Assembly: GCA_023413645.1 (NCBI GenBank)
Contig: JAEZPN010000071.1
Location: forward strand, 1-37,207
Reading direction: 5' to 3'
Length of the DNA: 37,207 nucleotides
DNA from: Bacteroidota bacterium
GTDB lineage: Bacteria; Bacteroidota; Bacteroidia; Bacteroidales; Rikenellaceae
Positions 31,232 to 37,207 of the stretch are shown piece by piece. The position numbers and the translations under genes are program-made. Position 1 is the stretch's first letter. Each line of letters begins with the position of its first letter. Below the pieces are notes generated by a model that did not search any database, had not been told where the DNA came from, and saw only the letters and a program-made list of their open reading frames with translations.

Positions 31232-31912
31232 TTAGCCGATTGTGTGCATGCGGATAGAGGCCTTGATAAGGGCTATTGCGCGAACACGGTCTATTGCTAC
31301 CTCCTTGTCTGCGTGGTGCTGGTTCTGGCTCACAAGGCGTATGTAACCCTCGTGCTCCGACTTCTGCACATACTTAACGGTGATATACTCCTCGCCGTCG
31401 ATGTCTATCGAGAGTAGGTACATGTCGCCCCAGAAGACATCGCGCACGTCGTTAAGTTGCTTATATAGAATGATGTCGCCGCTCTTAAGTAGTGGATACA
31501 TCGAGTCTCCAACAACATATATCGCACCATCGCACTTTGGCAAGTTGGGGATGTTGATGTAGTTGATTGGCTCAAACTGCTGCTGCTGCTCGAACAAGGG
31601 GATAAGGCCTGCAGTACCCTCGATAGAGTAGAGGGGTACGCTCTGTAGGGGTAATGAGCGGTCGGTGCGAAGGTTGTAGGAGGTGAGGTCGGGCTCAGCA
31701 TTGAACATCTTGCCATCGCCTGTCTCAATCCAATCGGGGTTGACGTTAAAATCTTGAACCAAGATATTTTTATTGCGTGCTGATAGGCGCGCCTTGCCTG
31801 TCTCGATCATCGAGAGTGCTGCCTTGCCGATGCCAAGTCGCTGTGCCATTTGCTCTTGCGTCATGTCTAACTGTTTGCGCATAAGTCTTACGCGCTCGCC
31901 TACCGTTTCCAT
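31232..31912 (-). CDS. CI/LexA-like repressor: XRE helix-turn-helix + S24 peptidase
   Basis: This 226-residue protein has an N-terminal XRE helix-turn-helix (about 6-60; MTQEQMAQRLGIGKAALSMI) and a C-terminal S24 self-cleavage domain. VVGDSMYPLLKSGDIILY gives the nucleophile Ser137; YITVKYVQ gives Lys180. An Ala-Gly pair at 101-102 (EGTAGLIP) is well placed as the cleavage site. Proteins of this architecture repress prophage or stress genes and are inactivated by RecA-stimulated autocleavage. It is divergent from the small ORF and terminase genes, with a palindrome between them that may be its operator. Confidence 0.88.
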   Translation of the reverse strand: METVGERVRLMRKQLDMTQEQMAQRLGIGKAALSMIETGKARLSARNKNILVQDFNVNPDWIETGDGKMFNAEPDLTSYNLRTDRSLPLQSVPLYSIEGTAGLIPLFEQQQQFEPINYINIPNLPKCDGAIYVVGDSMYPLLKSGDIILYKQLNDVRDVFWGDMYLLSIDIDGEEYITVKYVQKSEHEGYIRLVSQNQHHADKEVAIDRVRAIALIKASIRMHTIG

Positions 31913-31947
31913 ATAAAAATAATCTATATTAAATAATTGAATAAAAT

Positions 31948-31963
31948 ACTTGACAAGACAAGT
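31948..31963. promoter_or_regulatory. Probable repressor operator
   Basis: ACTTGACAAGACAAGT: inverted half-sites ACTTG/CAAGT with a 6-bp spacer, overlapping the TTG box of the promoter that reads towards the terminase genes. Adjacent to a divergent repressor gene. Confidence 0.5.
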
Positions 31964-31980
31964 TTTTGAACTTATATTTG
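31950..31980 (+). promoter_or_regulatory. Promoter of the 95-residue ORF and terminase
   Basis: TTG (31950-31952), 20 bp, TATATTTG (31973-31980): both boxes at consensus spacing. Transcripts would have an AT-rich leader of about 165 nt before the ATG at 32152. Confidence 0.7.
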
Positions 31981-32037
31981 CACCACAAAGTTAATCCATT
32001 TATTTTATAATTACAAATATTTTACCAAAAATAACCA

Positions 32038-32150
32038 TGAGGGGTTTATAAATTAGGTCAAAATAGATTCAAAAGCGACCGAAATAGGATTTTAACGACG
32101 ACGAATAATTGAATACTAATTTATAAAACACCTCACCAAATAATAAACCC
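32038..32150 (+). promoter_or_regulatory. Leader with two mutually exclusive pairings
   Basis: 32038-32056 can pair with 32116-32135 (near-perfect arms, TATAAATTAG with CTAATTTATA plus TGAGG with CCTCA). Part of the first arm, GGGTTTAT (32042-32049), can instead pair perfectly with ATAAACCC (32143-32150) just ahead of the start codon. Such alternatives could control access to the start codon; unproven. Confidence 0.4.
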
Positions 32151-32151
32151 T

Positions 32152-32439
32152 ATGAAACTAACTATTTACGAAACAACACCTACAATTTACTTTAACATTG
32201 CCGAGCTGCTTTTCGAGAAAATAGGTCTCGGCGACTTCTTCTCCGGAAGTGTTACGCTCAACGATGGCGATGTGGAGTGTCGCCTAATTACGACTCTTGT
32301 TGTCGAGCGCGATAGGTACAACCAAAATCGCATTGTAGCACTTCGTCCCGTGTGGTGGGAGTTCAAGACAAACAATGGTGAGGAGGAGCTTATCAACGAC
32401 TTCTCGTTTGATGAGATGCTTGAGGCTGTAAATCTTTAA
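32152..32439 (+). CDS. Unrecognised 95-residue protein in the terminase cassette
   Basis: I do not recognise a family. The protein is small, acidic and has no signal peptide or membrane segment; alternating hydrophobic strands (VECRLITTLVVERDRY; RIVALRPVWWEFKTNN) suggest a mixed alpha/beta fold. It is encoded four bases before the terminase start and shares its promoter and leader. Position just before a large terminase is where a small terminase subunit or small DNA-binding protein would be found, but the sequence shows no helix-turn-helix, so that is only a suggestion. GC content of its codons is lower than that of the terminase. Confidence 0.6.
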   Translation: MKLTIYETTPTIYFNIAELLFEKIGLGDFFSGSVTLNDGDVECRLITTLVVERDRYNQNRIVALRPVWWEFKTNNGEEELINDFSFDEMLEAVNL

Positions 32440-32443
32440 TCGT

Positions 32444-33862
32444 ATGCCTATGGAGAGAGTATCGTTTCGCGACTTCGCCGAGAGAGTCTACCCATTCTTG
32501 GAGTTCACACCCTTTCATAGCACCTACTATGCCATCCTCGAGGCCTTTGCCCAGGGACGCATTCCTAAACTTATAGTCTCGGTGCCGCCGCAGCATGGCA
32601 AGAGCGTGGGTAGCACGACGCTGCTACCTGCCTATATGCTTGGTTTAGACCCCGATATGCGCATCGCTATCGCCTCGTATTCGGGTACGCTGGCCTCGAA
32701 GTTTAATCGCCGAGTGCAGCGCATCATCGAGTCGAGGGAGTATGCCGAGATCTTCCCCGAGACAACCATAAAGCAGGGTACGAAGCCCGCCGCTTACATC
32801 CGCACCTCAGATGAGGTGGAGATTATCGGCTATAAGGGTGAGCTTATTAGTGTCGGCCGTGAGGGTTCGCTGACGGGAAACCGTGTCGACTGCTTCATCC
32901 TCGACGACCTCTATAAGGATGCCATGGAGGCGCAGTCGCCCGTTGTGCGCGAGAACTGCTGGGAGTGGTACACCTCTGTCGTGCGTACGCGCATGCACAA
33001 CACGTCGCGCGAACTAATAGTATTTACGCGTTGGCACGAGGAGGATCTCATAGGAACACTTATGCGCACCGAGCCCTGGCGTGAGCTCCGCTCGCTCGAG
33101 GATATCGACAACGTGGATAAGGATACGTGGTTGGTGCTAAACTTCGAGGCACTTAAGGCTTCGCCTCCTACCGACATAGACCCTCGTGCTGAGGGCGAGG
33201 CGCTGTGGCCCGAGCAGCAGAGTAGGGAGTTGCTCCTTGCAAAGCGCCGCCTCGACCCCGTACGCTTCGAGGCTATGTATCAGGGGCACCCCTCGACAAA
33301 GGAGGGACTTCTATATGGTGATAACTTCCGTGAGTATGAGATATTGCCGCGCGATGTGGTGGCGAGGGCGAGCTATGTAGATACGGCAGATGAGGGCGAG
33401 GATTATCTGTGTGCAGTCGCCTATGTTGTTGATACTGATGGGGTGATATATGTTACGGATGTGGTATATTCGCGCGAGTCGATGGAGTATACCGAGCGCC
33501 TTGTGTCGGCTATGTTTAGCACAAATAACACGCTACGTGCTGCGGTGGAGAGCAACAATGGTGGCAGGGGCTTTGCTCGTGCCCTGCAGCGCCTCTCGCC
33601 AAAGGTGTGTGTGGAGTGGTTTCACCAGAGCGGAAATAAGGAGGCTCGCATCCTCTCGAACTCTGCTACGGTGCTCCATACTATACGCATGCCGCGCGAC
33701 TGGGCACAGCGCTGGCCCGAGTTCTATGCCCACCTCACCACCTTCCGCCGCCTCTTTAAGGCCAACCGCCACGACGATGCCGCCGATGTATTGACGGGCA
33801 TCGTGGAGCGCGAGGTTACACCCGCCTCCAACGGCAAGTGGCAGCGAGCACGGTTTATATAG
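32444..33862 (+). CDS. Phage-type terminase large subunit, intact
   Basis: This 472-residue protein has the complete two-domain plan of a large terminase. ATPase: SVPPQHGKSV (Walker A, about 46-55), DCFILDDLYKD (Walker B, 149-159) and VFTRWHEEDLIG (about 193-204). RNase-H-like nuclease: Asp313 (VDTADEG), Glu369 (VESNNGG) and Asp444/445 (RHDDAADVL), all in place. Such enzymes cut and pump DNA into phage heads. No portal, capsid, protease or tail gene follows: the next genes are an ordinary DUF4834/Mla transporter operon. It is thus either the remnant of a prophage or a domesticated gene; intact active-site residues argue that it is still under selection or recently acquired. Confidence 0.88.
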   Translation: MPMERVSFRDFAERVYPFLEFTPFHSTYYAILEAFAQGRIPKLIVSVPPQHGKSVGSTTLLPAYMLGLDPDMRIAIASYSGTLASKFNRRVQRIIESREYAEIFPETTIKQGTKPAAYIRTSDEVEIIGYKGELISVGREGSLTGNRVDCFILDDLYKDAMEAQSPVVRENCWEWYTSVVRTRMHNTSRELIVFTRWHEEDLIGTLMRTEPWRELRSLEDIDNVDKDTWLVLNFEALKASPPTDIDPRAEGEALWPEQQSRELLLAKRRLDPVRFEAMYQGHPSTKEGLLYGDNFREYEILPRDVVARASYVDTADEGEDYLCAVAYVVDTDGVIYVTDVVYSRESMEYTERLVSAMFSTNNTLRAAVESNNGGRGFARALQRLSPKVCVEWFHQSGNKEARILSNSATVLHTIRMPRDWAQRWPEFYAHLTTFRRLFKANRHDDAADVLTGIVEREVTPASNGKWQRARFI

Positions 33863-33925
33863 CTTTCATTATATCGCATTCTCTGCCCCGAAAAGGGTCA
33901 CATATTGCCAAATAGAGGAAATTTG

Positions 33926-33956
33926 TTGGTCGTTTGTGAATTATTTTGTAACTTTG
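33926..33956 (+). promoter_or_regulatory. Promoter of the DUF4834-mla operon
   Basis: TTG (33926-33928), 20 bp, TAACTTTG (33949-33956), about 50 bp before the start codon. Confidence 0.7.
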
Positions 33957-34004
33957 TCGGTTGCATGATGTTTAACGCCATAGTGTGTGCGTTATAACCA
34001 TAAA

Positions 34005-34463
34005 ATGACTGATATGAACACTCTCAAAATAATATTCTACGGATTCCTCACCTTTGCACAGAAGTACCCCTTCTTTACATTGGCATTCTTGGCTGCCGTA
34101 ATACTACCGCCAATATTCTTCCCCGCGGTGCGCTGGTTCATGCTCGGCATGTTCATCATAGCCCTTATCGTTATCGGCTTGATATGGTTGCAGTTCTACC
34201 GCATGAAGCGTCAGATGGAGAAGGAGTATCGCGATGCTATGAATGGCAAGATGGGCGGCAACAATGCGGGTCCAGGTGCAGGATTCACCGGTTATGGCTT
34301 TGCTCGCGGCATGCGTCTTGAGGACTTCGTGCAGCAGATGCAGCAGCAGGCAGATGCCCGCCAAACGGGAACCCAGCAGCAGACGCAGGGTAACGCCTCG
34401 GCAAAGAGTCAGAAGAAGGCGAGCGACCAGGGCGAGTATGTAGATTTTGAGGAGATTAAGTAA
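34005..34463 (+). CDS. DUF4834-family membrane protein
   Basis: Starting at ATG 34005 (or 34014) the protein is about 152 residues. Two N-terminal hydrophobic segments (roughly 12-32 and 36-60) are followed by a short basic stretch (FYRMKRQMEKEYRD), a Gly-rich linker, and a Gln-rich tail ending in DQGEYVDFEEIK, the conserved acidic end typical of DUF4834 in Bacteroidota. Function is unknown. It heads the operon with an MlaE-like permease (23 bp later) and an MlaF-like ATPase, which may hint at envelope-lipid work. Confidence 0.72.
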   Translation: MTDMNTLKIIFYGFLTFAQKYPFFTLAFLAAVILPPIFFPAVRWFMLGMFIIALIVIGLIWLQFYRMKRQMEKEYRDAMNGKMGGNNAGPGAGFTGYGFARGMRLEDFVQQMQQQADARQTGTQQQTQGNASAKSQKKASDQGEYVDFEEIK

Positions 34464-34486
34464 CGCACTAAAAGAGACAACGTAGT

Positions 34487-35230
34487 ATGATAAAACTATT
34501 AGAGAGCATAGGACGCTACACATTGCTACTCGGTAAGGTCTTCTCGCGTCCCGAGAAGATGCGCATATACCTACGTCGTATAGCCTACGAGATTGAGGCC
34601 CTCGGCTTCAACTCTATATCGCTTACGGCGATTATCTCGACATTTATCGGTGCCGTAATGGCGCTCCAGATGGCCATTACCCTCGAGTCGCCCTTCATCC
34701 CTAAGTTTATGATCGGCTACGCTACACGTGAGGTGATGGTGCTCGAGTTCTCGTCTACCGTGTTGGCACTCATCCTCTCGGGTAAGATTGGCTCGAACAT
34801 CGCATCGGAGATTGGTACGATGCGTATTACGGAGCAGATCGACGCCCTCGAGATTATGGGCGTGAACTCTGCGTCATACCTCATCCTACCAAAGATTGTG
34901 GCAACCGTAATCTTCTTCCCCTTGCTCACGCTCTTTAGTATCTTCGTGGGCGTTCTGGGTGGCTACACGTTGAGCGTGCTTACGGGTGTTGTGCTACCGG
35001 GTGACTACGTGCAGGGTCTCTTCTACTACTTTGAACCCTTTGCCATAACCTACGCGTTGGTTAAGGGTGCTGTGTTTGCCTTTATCATCACCTCGATTTC
35101 GGCGTACTGCGGCTACTATGCTAAGGGCAACTCACTCGAGGTGGGTAAGGCCTCTACACGTGCCGTAGTGTCGAGCTCTGTGGCCATCATGATATTCAAC
35201 CTTATCCTAACACAAATTATGCGAGCATGA
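34487..35230 (+). CDS. mlaE: MlaE-family ABC permease (phospholipid transport)
   Basis: This 247-residue protein is the normal MlaE/YrbE length with about five to six membrane segments. Its hallmark is the cytosolic SGKIGSNIASEIGTMRITEQ stretch continuing into IDALEIMG (about 98-125), which contacts the ATPase. MlaE-type permeases move phospholipid across or from the inner membrane with an MCE-domain substrate-binding partner and help keep outer-membrane lipid asymmetry. No MCE gene lies in this window. Its stop overlaps the ATPase start (ATGA, 35227-35230). Confidence 0.9.
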   Translation: MIKLLESIGRYTLLLGKVFSRPEKMRIYLRRIAYEIEALGFNSISLTAIISTFIGAVMALQMAITLESPFIPKFMIGYATREVMVLEFSSTVLALILSGKIGSNIASEIGTMRITEQIDALEIMGVNSASYLILPKIVATVIFFPLLTLFSIFVGVLGGYTLSVLTGVVLPGDYVQGLFYYFEPFAITYALVKGAVFAFIITSISAYCGYYAKGNSLEVGKASTRAVVSSSVAIMIFNLILTQIMRA

Positions 35231-35982
35231 TACGAGCTGATCATATATCTAAGGCCTTTGAGGGCCGCACAGTCCTCGACGATATCTCTGTTGAGTTCGA
35301 GACAGGCAAAACAAACCTTATCATCGGTCGTAGTGGTTCGGGTAAGACCGTGCTTCTAAAGTCGCTCGTGGGACTCCACGATGTAGACTCGGGTAAGATA
35401 TTCTACGACGATGTCTGCTACACAGATCTCAACTTCAAGGAGCGTAAGAATGTGCGCAAGGAGGTGGGTATGATCTTTCAGGGCGGTGCTCTGTTGGACT
35501 CTTCCACCGTGCGTGAGAATGTACGCCTACCGCTCGACCTCTTTACCGATATGTCGGAGGGCGAGAAGCGCGACCGCGTGACCTTCTGCCTTGAGCGTGT
35601 GCGCCTTACGGGTGCCGACCACCTATATCCCTCAGAACTTAGTGGTGGTATGGTCAAGCGTGTGGCCATTGCGCGTGCCATCGTGCTCAACCCACGCTAC
35701 CTCTTCTGCGACGAGCCCAACTCGGGCCTCGACCCCCAGACATCGGTAGTTATCGACAACCTTATCCAAGACATCACCAAGGAGTTTAACATCACCACGA
35801 TAATAAATACGCACGATATGAACTCGGTGATGGAGATTGGCGAAAAGATTGTATATATCCACGAAGGAAACAAGTGGTGGGAGGGCACAAAGGATGATAT
35901 CCTTATGTCGGATAACCCCGAACTCAACGACTTCGTCTTCGCCTCGGCGATGGCAAAACGTGCAAAAAGTGTATCGCGATAG
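35227..35982 (+). CDS. mlaF: MlaF-family ABC ATPase
   Basis: This 251-residue ABC ATPase has every nucleotide-binding motif: Walker A GRSGSGKTVLLKS (about 35-47), Q-loop MIFQGGALLDSSTV, signature LSGGMVKRVAIARA, Walker B YLFCDEPNSGLDP and the H-loop INTHDM. It powers the permease encoded just upstream, overlapping it by four bases. The likely complex acts at the inner membrane in phospholipid transport. The MCE-domain partner is not visible here and may be encoded elsewhere. Confidence 0.92.
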   Translation: MIRADHISKAFEGRTVLDDISVEFETGKTNLIIGRSGSGKTVLLKSLVGLHDVDSGKIFYDDVCYTDLNFKERKNVRKEVGMIFQGGALLDSSTVRENVRLPLDLFTDMSEGEKRDRVTFCLERVRLTGADHLYPSELSGGMVKRVAIARAIVLNPRYLFCDEPNSGLDPQTSVVIDNLIQDITKEFNITTIINTHDMNSVMEIGEKIVYIHEGNKWWEGTKDDILMSDNPELNDFVFASAMAKRAKSVSR

Positions 35983-36034
35983 CCAATAAGTGGTAAAAAG
36001 GGCGAATTTTTTAATAAAAAAATTAAATTTTCCT

Positions 36035-36065
36035 TTGCTTGTTAGACCAAAAGTGATTAACTTTG
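36035..36065 (+). promoter_or_regulatory. Promoter of gapA
   Basis: TTG (36035-36037), 20 bp, TAACTTTG (36058-36065), with a 50-60 nt AT-rich leader before the ATG. Confidence 0.75.
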
Positions 36066-36122
36066 TAATTACAAAACTGTTTATTCGAAATTATTAACTA
36101 TTAATTTAATACTTTTTTGACT

Positions 36123-37139
36123 ATGTCACAGATTAAGATTGGTATCAACGGTTTCGGTCGTATCGGCCGTATGGTATTCCGTGCAGCTTGCGCTCAGGCT
36201 GACAAGTTCCAGGTTGTAGGTATCAACGACCTTTGCCCCGTAGACTACTTGGCATACATGCTCAAGTACGACACTATGCACGGCAAGTTCGAGGGTACTG
36301 TAGACTACTGCGAGGAGAAGAACCTCCTTATAGTAAATGGCAACGCTATCCGCGTAACTGCAGAGAAGGATCCCGCACAGTTGAAGTGGAACGAGGTAGA
36401 GGCTGAGTACGTTGTTGAGTCAACAGGTTTGTTCCTCACAGCTGAGAAGGCTCAGGCACACATCGAGGCTGGTGCTAAGTATGTAGTTATGTCAGCTCCT
36501 TCAAAGGACGATACTCCTATGTTCGTATGCGGTGTTAACACATCTGAGTACGCTGGTCAGAAGATCGTTTCTAACGCTTCATGTACTACAAACTGCTTGG
36601 CTCCTATCGCTAAGGTTTTGAACGACAACTTCGGTCTCGTAAACGGCCTTATGACAACTGTTCACTCTGTAACTGCTACACAGAAGACTGTTGACGGTCC
36701 ATCATTGAAGGACTGGCGTGGTGGCCGCGCAGCTTGCGGTAACATCATCCCCTCTTCAACAGGTGCTGCAAAGGCTGTAGGTAAGGTTATCCCCGCTCTT
36801 AAGGGTAAGCTCACTGGTATGTCTATGCGTGTTCCTACTTTGGACGTATCAGTTGTTGACCTCACTGTTAACCTCGAGAAGCCAGCTACTTACGAGGAGG
36901 TTTGCGCAGCTATGAAGAAGGCTTCAGAGGGCGAGTTCAAGGGTATCCTTGGCTACACTGACGAGGCTGTAGTGTCATCTGACTTCTTGGGTGACGCACG
37001 TACATCAATCTTCGATGCTACTGCAGGTATCGCTATCAACGAGACCTTTATGAAGGTTGTATCTTGGTATGACAACGAGTGGGGTTACTCTAACAAGGTA
37101 TTGGACCTCATCTCAGTTATGAAGGCTTACAACAAGTAA
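36123..37139 (+). CDS. gapA: Glyceraldehyde-3-phosphate dehydrogenase
   Basis: Start ATG 36123 (MSQIKIGINGFGRIGRMVFR) gives 338 residues. NAD-binding motif GINGFGRIGR (7-16), the catalytic NASCTTNC with Cys154, a TVHSVTATQKTVDGPS segment with the catalytic His, and the C-terminal SWYDNEWGYS are all present. It makes 1,3-bisphosphoglycerate in glycolysis. Codons shift strongly from its neighbours towards GCT, TCT, GTT/GTA, AAC and AAG, the usual sign of very high expression. It is monocistronic in the visible sequence; 37140-37207 shows no gene. Confidence 0.97.
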   Translation: MSQIKIGINGFGRIGRMVFRAACAQADKFQVVGINDLCPVDYLAYMLKYDTMHGKFEGTVDYCEEKNLLIVNGNAIRVTAEKDPAQLKWNEVEAEYVVESTGLFLTAEKAQAHIEAGAKYVVMSAPSKDDTPMFVCGVNTSEYAGQKIVSNASCTTNCLAPIAKVLNDNFGLVNGLMTTVHSVTATQKTVDGPSLKDWRGGRAACGNIIPSSTGAAKAVGKVIPALKGKLTGMSMRVPTLDVSVVDLTVNLEKPATYEEVCAAMKKASEGEFKGILGYTDEAVVSSDFLGDARTSIFDATAGIAINETFMKVVSWYDNEWGYSNKVLDLISVMKAYNK

Positions 37140-37207
37140 TCTTGTAAGTTCGAGAGAGGGGGGGATTACTTCTTCCTAAAATATCGACTCCTCGGGATGT
37201 GCTACGA

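Noticed and set aside
32444..33862. A full prophage around the terminase
   Set aside because: No integrase, portal, capsid, protease or tail genes lie on either side within the window; neighbours are housekeeping genes.

Overview
The window looks like chromosomal DNA from a Bacteroidales gut commensal, most likely Rikenellaceae (Alistipes-like). The grounds are roughly 50% GC with strong GAG/CTC/GCC codon use, Bacteroidota-type promoters (TTG, 19-21 bp, TAnnTTTG) in front of many genes, SusC/BtuB-style secreted systems with lipobox proteins, a fimbrillin-like lipoprotein, and a DUF4834 gene next to an Mla-type ABC pair. The genus is inferred from style, not from a marker gene.

Layout. 1-5304 (+): the end of a probable cobalamin (B12) uptake operon: DUF4465 protein (5' end outside the window), PKD-type surface lipoprotein, BtuG-like beta-propeller lipoprotein and BtuB-like TonB-dependent receptor. 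5305-5590: convergent intergenic region with a terminator and a hairpin made of 9-bp repeats. 5591-10189 (-): a tight four-gene operon of acyltransferase-3, CE1 esterase, an unrecognised 42-residue peptide and a secreted DNA/RNA non-specific endonuclease. 10357-11812 (+): small metallophosphoesterase and secreted alpha/beta hydrolase. 11945-13154: AT-rich NERD protein, a palindrome-rich non-coding stretch and tRNA-Leu(UAG). 13349-16372 (+): FAD-dependent oxidoreductase and a sodium:solute symporter. 16463-21302 (-): groEL, groES, rarA and a nucleoside:H+ symporter-type permease. 21431-23154 (+): tRNA-Gln(CUG), a duplicated tRNA 3' end, and a lower-GC membrane lipoprotein with a zinc ribbon. 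23217-26089 (-): pth, rplY (bL25), glnA. 26192-29658: a divergent CDP-alditol/phosphotransferase cluster (TagB/F-like transferase; LicD; TagD fused to a Gfo/Idh/MocA oxidoreductase). 29725-33862: a gingipain-like secreted protein and a LexA/CI-type repressor, divergent from a small ORF and an intact orphan phage large terminase. 34005-35982 (+): DUF4834 and MlaE/MlaF-like transporter. 36123-37139 (+): GAPDH.

Most of the window is housekeeping. The accessory or unexplained signals are: (i) two similar palindrome-rich elements beside the two tRNA genes, one flanked by a perfect 19-bp duplication of the tRNA-Gln 3' end; (ii) the orphan terminase with its repressor, operator-like site and switch-like leader; (iii) the short peptide gene wedged between esterase and nuclease; (iv) the TagD-oxidoreductase fusion, in which the usual catalytic Lys of the oxidoreductase half is Thr; (v) a nested hairpin between groES and groEL. 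No CRISPR array, rRNA, complete insertion sequence or integrase gene was seen.
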